Assembly: GCA_021823085.1 (NCBI GenBank)
Contig: JAKAPG010000026.1
Span: 1 to 12,597, forward strand
Origin: Thermoplasmata archaeon
GTDB lineage: Archaea; Thermoplasmatota; Thermoplasmata; Lutacidiplasmatales; UBA184
Reading direction: 5' to 3'
DNA length: 12,597 bases
The position numbers were made by a program, and so were the translations under genes. Positions 1 through 5,548 of the stretch are shown here, one piece after another (position 1 is the stretch's first letter; every line of letters starts with the position of its first letter). The notes below the pieces were generated by a model. It saw nothing but the letters and a program-made list of their open reading frames with translations, had not been told where the DNA came from and did not search any database.

Positions 1-250
1 TGGAGGCTCCGGCGAGCTCGACGCCGCCGTCCGCGAGCGCCATCTCCGCCAGGTGCAGATGGGCATCGATCAGCCCGGGGACGAGGAGATCCCCGTGCAG
101 GTCGTGGACTTCGGTCCCGACCGGCCGGACCCTGCCGACCGCGTCGTCCGACCCGACCGCCATGAACCAATCTCCTTCGACCAGCGCCGCTTCGGCGTAT
201 CCGGAGCCGGTGAAGATCCGGCCTCCGCGAAAGAGGTGGGCCTCGGTCAT
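1..250 (-). CDS. YtcJ-like amidohydrolase, N-terminal part (cut by window edge)
   Basis: Reading the minus strand from an ATG at 248-250 gives 83 residues that run off the left edge without a stop. The N-terminus has the beta-sandwich style opening of metal-dependent hydrolases (residues 5-57), then PGLIDAHLHL at 58-67. Its H64-x-H66 pair is the first metal-binding motif of the amidohydrolase superfamily. The following segment, rich in Ala and Leu and ending VELAGAS, resembles the YtcJ (amidohydrolase family 3) subgroup, whose members are cytosolic hydrolases of mostly unknown substrate. It lies 64 bases downstream of the glutamine synthetase stop on the same strand, so the two may be co-transcribed. 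With most of the catalytic barrel outside the window, only the superfamily is secure; the YtcJ assignment is an inference and the substrate cannot be named. Confidence 0.8.
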   Translation of the reverse strand, partial: MTEAHLFRGGRIFTGSGYAEAALVEGDWFMAVGSDDAVGRVRPVGTEVHDLHGDLLVPGLIDAHLHLAEMALADGGVELAGAS

Positions 251-314
251 TGTTGGACGCCGGTCCCCAGGCCGCGGGACCCTTGAGCCCGCGCCCGCTT
301 CCGAACGGACAGGT

Positions 315-1781
315 CTAGACGTCGAGGTACGCGTAGAACTCGTACGGGTGCGGCCGCAGGTTCAGCTGGAGCTGTTCGTTCCGTTTGAGCTCGACGTACG
401 TCTCGATCAGCGACGGGGCGAACGCCGGCTTCAGGAACTCATGATCGGACTGGAAGCAGTCGAGCGCCTCCCCGAGCGCCCCGGGCAACTCACGGACCCC
501 GAGCTCACGGCGCTTCGCCGGAGTGAGCTTGTAGATGTCCTGATCGACCGGGGCAGGAGGCTCCATCTTCTTCTTGATGCCGTCGAGGCCCGCGAGCGCG
601 AGGGCAGCTTCGGTGAGATAGATGTTGGCGGCCGAGTCGGGCGTTCGGTACTCGACGCGCTTCGCCTTGGGGTGCCCGCGCTGGTAGGCGGGGATCCGAA
701 CGTTCGCCGATCGGTTGCCACGGCTCCACGCGATGAACACGGGCGCCTCGTATCCGGGGACCAATCGCCGGTAGGAGTTCGTGATCGGGTTCGTGATTGC
801 GCAGAGGGAACGCGCGTGCTCGAGGAGTCCGCCGACGTAATATCGACAGGTCTGGCTCACTTCGGCGTAGGCATCGTTCGCGTCGTAGAAGGCGTTCGAG
901 TCCTTCTGCCAGAGCGACTGGTTGGTGTGCATCCCGATACCGTTGTCCCCGTAGACGGGCTTCGGCATGAGGACCCCGATCTTCCCGTGCCGTCGGGCCA
1001 CGTTCTTGATCACGTACCGGACATCCTGGATGTGATCGGCCGTCGGGACCAGCTCGTCGAAGCGGACGTTGAGCTCTCCCTGGCCCGCAGTCGAGACCTC
1101 GTGGTGGTGGGCGTCCATCACGATGTGGAAGTCGTCGGTGAGGATGTTCGCCATCTCGGCCCTCAGGCCGATGTCGGTGTCGTGGGGGCTCGAACGGTGG
1201 TATCCTTCTTTGAACCGGATCGGCGACTGGAGGGTCCCGGCCTGCCACGGGGCCTCGCCGTGGTTGATCAGGTACCCGGACCCGCTCCAGGCATCCCGAA
1301 CCGCCTGCATGGAGGGGATGAGTTCGACGGAGTCGAAGACGAAGAACTCGATCTCGGGGCCCCAGTAGGACTTGTCATACCCGGCGCTCGCCAGGACTTC
1401 CTCGGTCTTGCGGGCCACGAAGCGTGGATCGTGGGCGTAGCCCTCTTTCGTGCCGCCGATCCGAACGTCACAGATGAAACGGACCGTACCACCCGATGCG
1501 GGGTTCCACGGGATGCGGGCGAGCGTGCGCGGATCGGGAACGAGCAGCATGTCGGAGTCGTAGATTTCGCGGAAGCCACGAACGGACGAGCCGTCGAGCT
1601 TGGGAACTCCCGACGCGAAGGACTCCGCGTCGATCGTGTGGAGCGGGACGTCAACCTGGTTGAAACCGCCGAGGACGTCGGTGTAGAACAGCTCGACCCA
1701 ACGGACCCCTTCGGTCCGCAGTCCGTCCAGCATCTTCTGTGCATCCGCACGCCGTACCTCGCCCTTGTTCGACGGTGTCAA
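315..1781 (-). CDS. glnA: Glutamine synthetase, type I
   Basis: This cytosolic enzyme makes glutamine from glutamate, ammonia and ATP. The 488 residues match the full type I length. Visible motifs are GPEIEFFVFD (141-150), AEMANIL (208-214), the metal-ligand region DAHHHEVSTAGQGELN (223-238), KPVYGDNGIGMHTNQSL (274-290), the ATP/glutamate region NPITNSYRRLVPGYEAP (331-347) with SRGNRSANVRIP (353-364), and RVEYRTPDSAANIYL (375-389). The C-terminal RPHPYEFYAYLDV is typical. Where enterobacterial enzymes carry the adenylylated NLYDLPP loop, this one has DIYKLTPA (415-422). A tyrosine is aligned, but the motif is not conserved, so adenylylation is doubtful. The first codon is probably TTG at 1781; an internal ATG (residue 17) would cut into the N-terminal domain. 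The frame stays open upstream to about 1857 without another normal start. Minus-strand AAGTACAT (1813-1820) is a weak TATA candidate. The gene diverges from the Lrp/AsnC regulator. Confidence 0.96.
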   Translation of the reverse strand: MTPSNKGEVRRADAQKMLDGLRTEGVRWVELFYTDVLGGFNQVDVPLHTIDAESFASGVPKLDGSSVRGFREIYDSDMLLVPDPRTLARIPWNPASGGTVRFICDVRIGGTKEGYAHDPRFVARKTEEVLASAGYDKSYWGPEIEFFVFDSVELIPSMQAVRDAWSGSGYLINHGEAPWQAGTLQSPIRFKEGYHRSSPHDTDIGLRAEMANILTDDFHIVMDAHHHEVSTAGQGELNVRFDELVPTADHIQDVRYVIKNVARRHGKIGVLMPKPVYGDNGIGMHTNQSLWQKDSNAFYDANDAYAEVSQTCRYYVGGLLEHARSLCAITNPITNSYRRLVPGYEAPVFIAWSRGNRSANVRIPAYQRGHPKAKRVEYRTPDSAANIYLTEAALALAGLDGIKKKMEPPAPVDQDIYKLTPAKRRELGVRELPGALGEALDCFQSDHEFLKPAFAPSLIETYVELKRNEQLQLNLRPHPYEFYAYLDV

Positions 1782-1868
1782 CGACCGCGCCCCCGGGGTA
1801 GGGACCGTGCCGATGTACTTCAGCGCACGGTCTTCGGAATTGGATGTTCGTCCAGTTTACAAATCGAT

Positions 1869-1877
1869 GGAATTATC
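1869..1877 (+). promoter_or_regulatory. Predicted TATA box of the Lrp/AsnC gene
   Basis: GGAATTATC is the most AT-rich patch of the 119-base divergent intergenic region. It is centred about 28 bases before the ATG at 1901, the spacing expected for an archaeal leaderless transcript. The same AT-rich stretch (1850-1890) would also be the natural place for the regulator to bind and affect the divergent glutamine synthetase gene. That role is inferred; I see no clear Lrp palindrome. Confidence 0.5.
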
Positions 1878-1900
1878 TTCTACTTGTTGATGGCTCAGCT

Positions 1901-2428
1901 ATGGGACGATTGTCCACGCTCGACGACCTCGATCGGTCCATCCTCGAGGAGCTGAACATTGACGCCCGTCGCAGTCACCGGGAGATCGCGCACCGGCTGA
2001 AGGTCTCGCCGACGACCGTCAGTGCGCGCGTCGACCGCCTTGAACGGCAGGGAGTGATCCGGGGGTACGTTCCGATCCTCGATGACGAGCAGCTTGGCTG
2101 GGACCTTTGGGCCACGATCGGCATCCGAATCTCGAAGGGCCGGTTACGAGAGGTCGAGGAACTGCTCTCCCGCGACCCGCACGCGTACGCCATCTACGAT
2201 CTCACGGGCGAGTACGACGCTCTTTTGATCGGGCGATTTCGCGACCGCCGAGATCTGGACCGGTTCGTCAAGCACGCGCTCCAGAACCCGCACGTTGAGC
2301 GGACGAACACCCAGGTCGTCCTGAACCGTGTCAAGGAGGATCGACGCGTCCCGGTCTCGCTCCGCAGCTTTCCCCGGGCCGATCTCCCTCCTCCCCGGAC
2401 GCCGGGGACGACCCCCGCCACGGCCTAA
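1901..2428 (+). CDS. Lrp/AsnC family transcriptional regulator
   Basis: The protein has 175 residues. The N-terminal winged helix-turn-helix begins LDDLDRSILEELNIDARRS (7-25), with the recognition helix around VSPTTVSARVDRLERQG (35-51). A C-terminal RAM (ligand-binding/oligomerisation) domain follows from about 68 to 146 and includes YDLTGEYDALLIG (99-111). The last 30 residues are a Pro/Arg/Thr-rich tail that may be disordered. I chose ATG 1901 because the family consensus begins right there and a TATA-like box lies 28 bases upstream; an in-frame ATG at 1844 would add 19 atypical residues. Members of this family bind DNA as octamers or similar assemblies and sense amino acids. Divergence from glutamine synthetase suggests control of nitrogen assimilation, which is inferred from position. 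The downstream aldolase starts 31 bases after this stop. Confidence 0.93.
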   Translation: MGRLSTLDDLDRSILEELNIDARRSHREIAHRLKVSPTTVSARVDRLERQGVIRGYVPILDDEQLGWDLWATIGIRISKGRLREVEELLSRDPHAYAIYDLTGEYDALLIGRFRDRRDLDRFVKHALQNPHVERTNTQVVLNRVKEDRRVPVSLRSFPRADLPPPRTPGTTPATA

Positions 2429-2433
2429 TATGG
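2425..2433 (+). promoter_or_regulatory. Predicted TATA box overlapping the regulator's stop codon
   Basis: CTAATATGG contains the TAA stop of the Lrp/AsnC gene (2426-2428) and is centred about 30 bases before ATG 2459. This spacing fits a leaderless promoter for the LsrF-like gene, so that gene may be transcribed both from its own promoter and by read-through from the regulator. Confidence 0.5.
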
Positions 2434-2458
2434 CTGGGCTCCCTCGTCGGATCCGAGG

Positions 2459-3298
2459 ATGGGGACAATGGACTGGGGGCTAGAGAACCGGATCCGCCGG
2501 ATGTTCCCGGTGGCCAGCGGCAACTCCGTGATGCTCGCGGTCGACCACGGCTACTTCATGGGGCCGACGCGACGCCTGGAGAACGCGAAAGCGACCATCG
2601 CGCCCCTCCTGCCGTACGCCGACGCGCTCGCGCTGACCCGGGGCATTCTCCGCTCGAGCGTGCCCCCTTCTGCGACGACCCCGGTTGTGCTCCGCGTCTC
2701 GGGAGGGGCGACGATCTTGAAGGAGGATCTTTCTCACGAGGAGGTAACGACCGGCATCCGCGATGCGCTCCGTCTCAACGTGAGCGCGGTCGCCCTCAGC
2801 GTCTTCGTGGGATCGCCCCACGAGCACGAGTCGCTCGTCCATCTCTCCAAGCTGGTCGACGACGGGGAAGAGTTCGGAATGCCGGTCCTTGCGATCACGG
2901 CCGTCGGCAAGGAGCTCGAGAAGCGCGATGCCCGCTATCTCGCGCTCGCCTGCCGCGTCTCGGCCGAGCTGGGCGCGCATCTCGTGAAGACGTACTACTG
3001 CGACAATTTCGAGAAGGTCGTCGAGGGCTGCCCGGTGCCGATCGTGGTGGCGGGCGGTCCGAAGCTCGACAGCGAGAAGGCGGCGATGGAGCTTGCCCAT
3101 GATGCGATCGCCGCCGGCGCGCACGGTATCGACATGGGCCGGAACATCTGGCAGTCCGACCATCCGGTCGCGATGCTGCGGTCGCTGCGCGCGATCGTGC
3201 ACGAGCGCGCCACGGTGAAGGAGGCGCTTGCCGTTCATGACGAGGCTGTACGGCGAGCGGAGGCCCTCCCGGCGATCTCTCCGTCTCGTAGGGCATAG
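2459..3298 (+). CDS. LsrF-like class I aldolase/thiolase
   Basis: This is a 279-residue cytosolic TIM-barrel enzyme of the DeoC/FbaB/LsrF superfamily. The opening MDWGLENRIRRMF, then VMLAVDHGYFMGPT (24-37), TRGILRSSVPP (60-70), GVGK-like TAVGKELEKRDARY (147-160), the KTYY motif with K177, CPVPIVVAGGPK and GIDMGRNIWQSDHPVAM follow Escherichia coli LsrF block by block. LsrF transfers an acetyl group from phospho-AI-2-derived 3-hydroxy-5-phosphonooxypentane-2,4-dione to CoA. K177 is the likely Schiff-base-type lysine of the family. E. coli LsrF has about 20 extra N-terminal residues that are missing here. No lsr transporter, kinase or isomerase is nearby, so the true substrate in an archaeon may be another sugar phosphate. 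It could instead be a fructose-bisphosphate or aminodideoxyheptulosonate-type aldolase, though the LsrF similarity is closer. ATG 2459 fits the TATA spacing; ATG 2468 is the alternative. Confidence 0.9.
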   Translation: MGTMDWGLENRIRRMFPVASGNSVMLAVDHGYFMGPTRRLENAKATIAPLLPYADALALTRGILRSSVPPSATTPVVLRVSGGATILKEDLSHEEVTTGIRDALRLNVSAVALSVFVGSPHEHESLVHLSKLVDDGEEFGMPVLAITAVGKELEKRDARYLALACRVSAELGAHLVKTYYCDNFEKVVEGCPVPIVVAGGPKLDSEKAAMELAHDAIAAGAHGIDMGRNIWQSDHPVAMLRSLRAIVHERATVKEALAVHDEAVRRAEALPAISPSRRA

Positions 3299-3334
3299 GC
3301 CGGACGCCGGTCGTTTGCCCCCCGGGCACAGCCC

Positions 3335-3342
3335 TCATAAAC
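3335..3342 (+). promoter_or_regulatory. Predicted TATA box of tRNA-Leu
   Basis: TCATAAAC stands out in a GC-rich stretch and is centred about 27 bases before the first base of the mature tRNA, matching archaeal tRNA promoters. Between it and the aldolase stop there is only a short CCGG-ACG-CCGG hairpin (3300-3310) that could weakly terminate the upstream transcript. Confidence 0.55.
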
Positions 3343-3365
3343 CGGGGGCCGGTGGCACCGCTCGC

Positions 3366-3450
3366 GCGGGGATTGCCAAGCCTGGTCAAAGGCGCCAGAT
3401 TCAGGGTCTGGTCTCGTAGGAGTTCGTGGGTTCAAATCCCTCTCCCCGCA
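3366..3450 (+). tRNA. tRNA-Leu (anticodon CAG)
   Basis: This 85-base class II tRNA has acceptor arms GCGGGGA (3366-3372) and TCCCCGC (3443-3449) pairing fully, with discriminator A at 3450. The D-stem is GCC/GGC. The anticodon stem is CCAGA/TCTGG (3395-3399/3407-3411) around the loop TTCAGGG with anticodon CAG (3402-3404), reading CUG leucine codons. A long variable arm and the T-loop TTCAAAT follow. The 3' CCA is not encoded, as the next bases are CCTG. The T-stem GTGGG/CCCTC contains one U-U mismatch (second pair). There is no intron at the usual anticodon-loop site. Confidence 0.95.
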
Positions 3451-3766
3451 CCTGAATTCTGGGCATGGTTCCTCTCTCGCTGGGAACCGGGACGGAAAGC
3501 GGTCCTCGCGTCGGTGCTTCGGTCACTCGCTCCGGATGCCGCTTTGTTTGCTCAGCGGCCTTTGAACCAAGGAACTGAAGCGAAACCGTCAAGGGTCGCA
3601 TCCCCGATAGGGGCGTCCGTCATCGTGACGAACGCCGACGGGAGCCGGGGATGCGCGACGGGCGAAGCGCTCGCCCCGCTCGGTTCCGTCTTTCCGTCGG
3701 ATGACCGGCTGTCCCGCTAACATGGGACCCCACCCGCGTTCGCGATGGAGCGCGGAGGATTGACCC
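3451..3766. other. Gene-free stretch with small hairpins
   Basis: No open frame here looks like a protein; the frames present are arginine/proline-rich and overlap the tRNA or one another. Three short perfect hairpins cluster on one side: CCCC-GATA-GGGG (3602-3613), CGTCA-TCG-TGACG (3618-3630) and GGGCGA-AGCGC-TCGCCC (3660-3676). They may be terminator or RNA structure, or simply chance in GC-rich DNA. The stretch lies between the 3' ends of the tRNA and of the minus-strand gene at 3767, so it may hold terminators for both. Confidence 0.4.
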
Positions 3767-4333
3767 TCAGGTCGATCTCGATTCACCTTCCTCGCCTACG
3801 AAAGAAACTCGGTGCCGCCGGGGAAGGGGATCCCTCAGGCAGCGCAAGCGAGGTTGCAGGCGGGCCAATTTGTGCAGGTCCGCGTTGGTGAGTCGCAGAT
3901 CGCGCGCCCCCATATCGCCGTACGGCGTCCGGTTGCGGTAGCGCACGAGGCCGAGCAGGGCTCCGAGAGCCCGATTTTCCCACGGGTTCTCAGGACCGAA
4001 CACGTCTCGCGCATGAATTGATGGGTCTACGGCCGGGAGTGGCGGCTTGAGGACCCCGGTGCAGATCGTGCTGGTCCCGTAGACCCGCCATCGGTCCGAG
4101 GACTCCAGAATGTGCCCCCAGCCCATCCAGGCAGGCGGGCCTCGATGGCTCGCGAGAAAGAGCACCGGTTGCCCGGGCTCCTTTCCCGCCGATCGTGCGT
4201 CCTCCCAGAGGTAGTGGGCGCCGACCCGCAGCCAAAGACCGACGGGCACGTCGTCCTCGGCCCGGATCACCCATCCTGCGATCCGGTCCGGAGGAAACGC
4301 AAGATCCCAACCGAAGACCGACGAGCCGTTCAC
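3767..4333 (-). CDS. Unrecognised tryptophan-rich 188-residue protein
   Basis: I do not recognise this family. The start is GTG 4333; the codon three positions upstream in frame is TGA, so the frame cannot extend. The product is soluble, with no signal peptide or membrane helix. Residues 8-45 (GWDLAFP to LWED) and 55-90 hold several buried-looking strands: PVLFLASHRGPPAWMGWGHI (56-75), then SSDRWRVYGTSTI. The pattern of a strand, a WMGWG turn and another strand loosely recalls small beta-barrel EVE/PUA-like domains; this is only an impression. Residues 117-165 look helical (ENRALGALLGLVRYRNRTPYG, then TNADLHKLARLQ). The last 20 residues are basic then acidic and may be disordered. A weak TATA-like GTGAAATCC lies about 24 bases upstream, next to a CACGTG palindrome (4359-4364). 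The gene stands alone with gene-poor DNA on both sides, so context gives no function. Confidence 0.72.
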   Translation of the reverse strand: MNGSSVFGWDLAFPPDRIAGWVIRAEDDVPVGLWLRVGAHYLWEDARSAGKEPGQPVLFLASHRGPPAWMGWGHILESSDRWRVYGTSTICTGVLKPPLPAVDPSIHARDVFGPENPWENRALGALLGLVRYRNRTPYGDMGARDLRLTNADLHKLARLQPRLRCLRDPLPRRHRVSFVGEEGESRST

Positions 4334-4937
4334 GCCCCATCAGGTTCTCCCGGGATTTCACGTGGTGCTACGCTGAGAACGGTTCACCGGGCCGAGCGGT
4401 TGATATCAGGGTTCTGAACGGCGAATCTCTGCGTCGGGAACGCCGGCTGCATCCGCCTGCCCCTCCCTTCGCGATTACACGGGAGTGAACCATCGGCAGG
4501 GTCATCCTCGCGACCCCCCCAAGACAGGTGGGGTTGTTGGGGGCAGTGGGAGGGGTAAAGCTCACAGTGGGAGCGGTCGTCGCACGGCCCCGTAGGAGGT
4601 GGGCGAAGAGGATGCGGTATGGCCGGAAGGGGGCCTGCTCCGGCCAACCTTCCCAACTTTATCACCAAACTCACGTTCATGTGGAACACGAGGATGTCGG
4701 GCCCCGGGATGGCCCTTGGCGAGTCATGGTCCATAGCAGAGGTTCGATACCCGGCGAACCCCCCTCCGATCCGGCGCTCGGTGGACGTCACCCGCGCAAC
4801 CTCGCAGACCTTCGGAGATGGGCGTTACGCGATCGCGAGGAACACCGAGGTTTCGTAGGGACTCGGCCACCCCTGCCCGTCGCGGCACCGCCGAGTGGAA
4901 AGCGGTCGCTTTGTACTAGGGAGCGGGTCATTGTTGT
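4334..4937. other. About 600 bases with no supported gene
   Basis: Short open frames on both strands here lack any motif I recognise and overlap one another. Visible structure: an 8-bp perfect inverted repeat TGGCCGGA/TCCGGCCA (4620-4627/4639-4646) directly before an AT-richer patch (4647-4690). That patch contains ACTTTATCACC, a possible TATA box on either strand. There are also homopolymer-like runs of C and G between 4512 and 4550. The patch could drive a small RNA or a short unannotated gene; I cannot choose a transcript from sequence alone. Confidence 0.4.
4909..4918 (+). promoter_or_regulatory. Possible TATA box of the 79-residue protein
   Basis: CTTTGTACTA is centred about 24 bases before ATG 4938 in otherwise GC-rich DNA, close to the leaderless spacing seen for other genes in this window. 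It is a poor match to an ideal TATA box. Confidence 0.35.
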
Positions 4938-5177
4938 ATGGTACTCACGAAACGAGCGGCCGTGGCGCCGGACGGAGCGTTCTGCTTCGGGTGCAACCGA
5001 GGCTTCGATCAGGGGAGCCCCGCCGTCGCCTTCGTGACGGATCTCGTCCCGGAGACCGACCGGGCCGAAGTGGGCGGGCTCTACTTCCATCCGGGCCACC
5101 TGATCCGTTACGCGCACCGTCGGAACTGGACCGACCTCGCGAACTACATCGAGGCGAACGGGGCATCGAAGTTCTGA
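4938..5177 (+). CDS. Small probable zinc-binding protein, 79 residues
   Basis: The family is not recognised. After a short leader, residues 15-21 read FCFGCNR, giving a C16-x2-C19 knuckle. Residues 46-60 read GGLYFHPGHLIRYAH, giving H51-x2-H54 and H60. Together C16, C19, H51 and H54 could form one zinc site of the C2H2 kind, with the strand VAFVTDLV between the pairs. The C-terminal NWTDLANYIEAN looks like an amphipathic helix. Such small single-domain zinc proteins are common in archaea and often bind nucleic acid or partner proteins, which is inferred here. The ATG at 4938 follows a TATA-like patch. The gene converges on a possible zinc-ribbon ORF on the other strand, the two overlapping by 34 bases at their ends. 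Confidence 0.72.
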   Translation: MVLTKRAAVAPDGAFCFGCNRGFDQGSPAVAFVTDLVPETDRAEVGGLYFHPGHLIRYAHRRNWTDLANYIEANGASKF

Positions 5178-5296
5178 ACGGGACCGGCCCGCTCGGGCCC
5201 TTCTCCGGGGACCCATCCCTTGAGTGGGGCGCCGCAGGCGGGGCAGTACCGGTCGTCGGCCGAACCCGCTTGACCATACCGAGGACAGCGGATCAA
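5144..5296 (-). CDS. Possible 50-residue zinc-ribbon protein with a lost cysteine
   Basis: From a TTG at 5296 the minus strand reads MIRCPRYGQAGSADDRYCPACGAPLKGW and then a Gly/Pro/Glu-rich tail. This looks like the double-knuckle zinc ribbon common at archaeal protein ends (CPxCG, about ten residues, then YCPxCGAPL). The first knuckle, however, is C4-x2-Y7 instead of C-x2-C; the second, C18-x2-C21, is intact. A single base change at 5277 would turn TAT into TGT. The frame is open upstream to 5530 with low-complexity sequence, so the true start is uncertain. Minus-strand CTCTATAGG (5312-5320) is TATA-like but only about 20 bases from the TTG. It could be a decaying gene, a real three-ligand protein, or an unused ORF. 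It lies downstream of the antiporter on the same strand. Confidence 0.35.
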   Translation of the reverse strand: MIRCPRYGQAGSADDRYCPACGAPLKGWVPGEGPERAGPVQNFDAPFASM

Positions 5297-5548
5297 AGAC
5301 CGTGTCGGAATCCTATAGAGGGATGCGCCGGAAGGGAGCCCCGCACCGGAAGAACGCGGCGAGGCCGGCTCGCCCTGCGCGCCACCCCCGAGCCGAGACC
5401 GATCGAAAGACGGGTCTCGCGCCGACGACGCCCTTCCGGGGCGAGGGGCCGCGCCCTCCTCCTGCCCTTGCGAACTCGCGGAGGGCGGGGCCCGCACCGA
5501 GGACCGAGGGAGGGAGGTGGGCCTCTTCACCGGATGGGCCGCTGCGGG

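Noticed and set aside
162..1955. Very long plus-strand open frame (597 codons)
   Set aside because: It lies antisense to glutamine synthetase, whose motifs are unmistakable. The plus-strand product is an Arg/Val/Asp-rich mirror of GC-rich codons with no domain.
4742..4765. tRNA-like GGTTCGATACC sequence
   Set aside because: The T-loop-like bases are not flanked by a pairing T-stem or acceptor stem, and no anticodon arm lies upstream. A similar TTCGAGT on the minus strand near 8745-8755 fails likewise.
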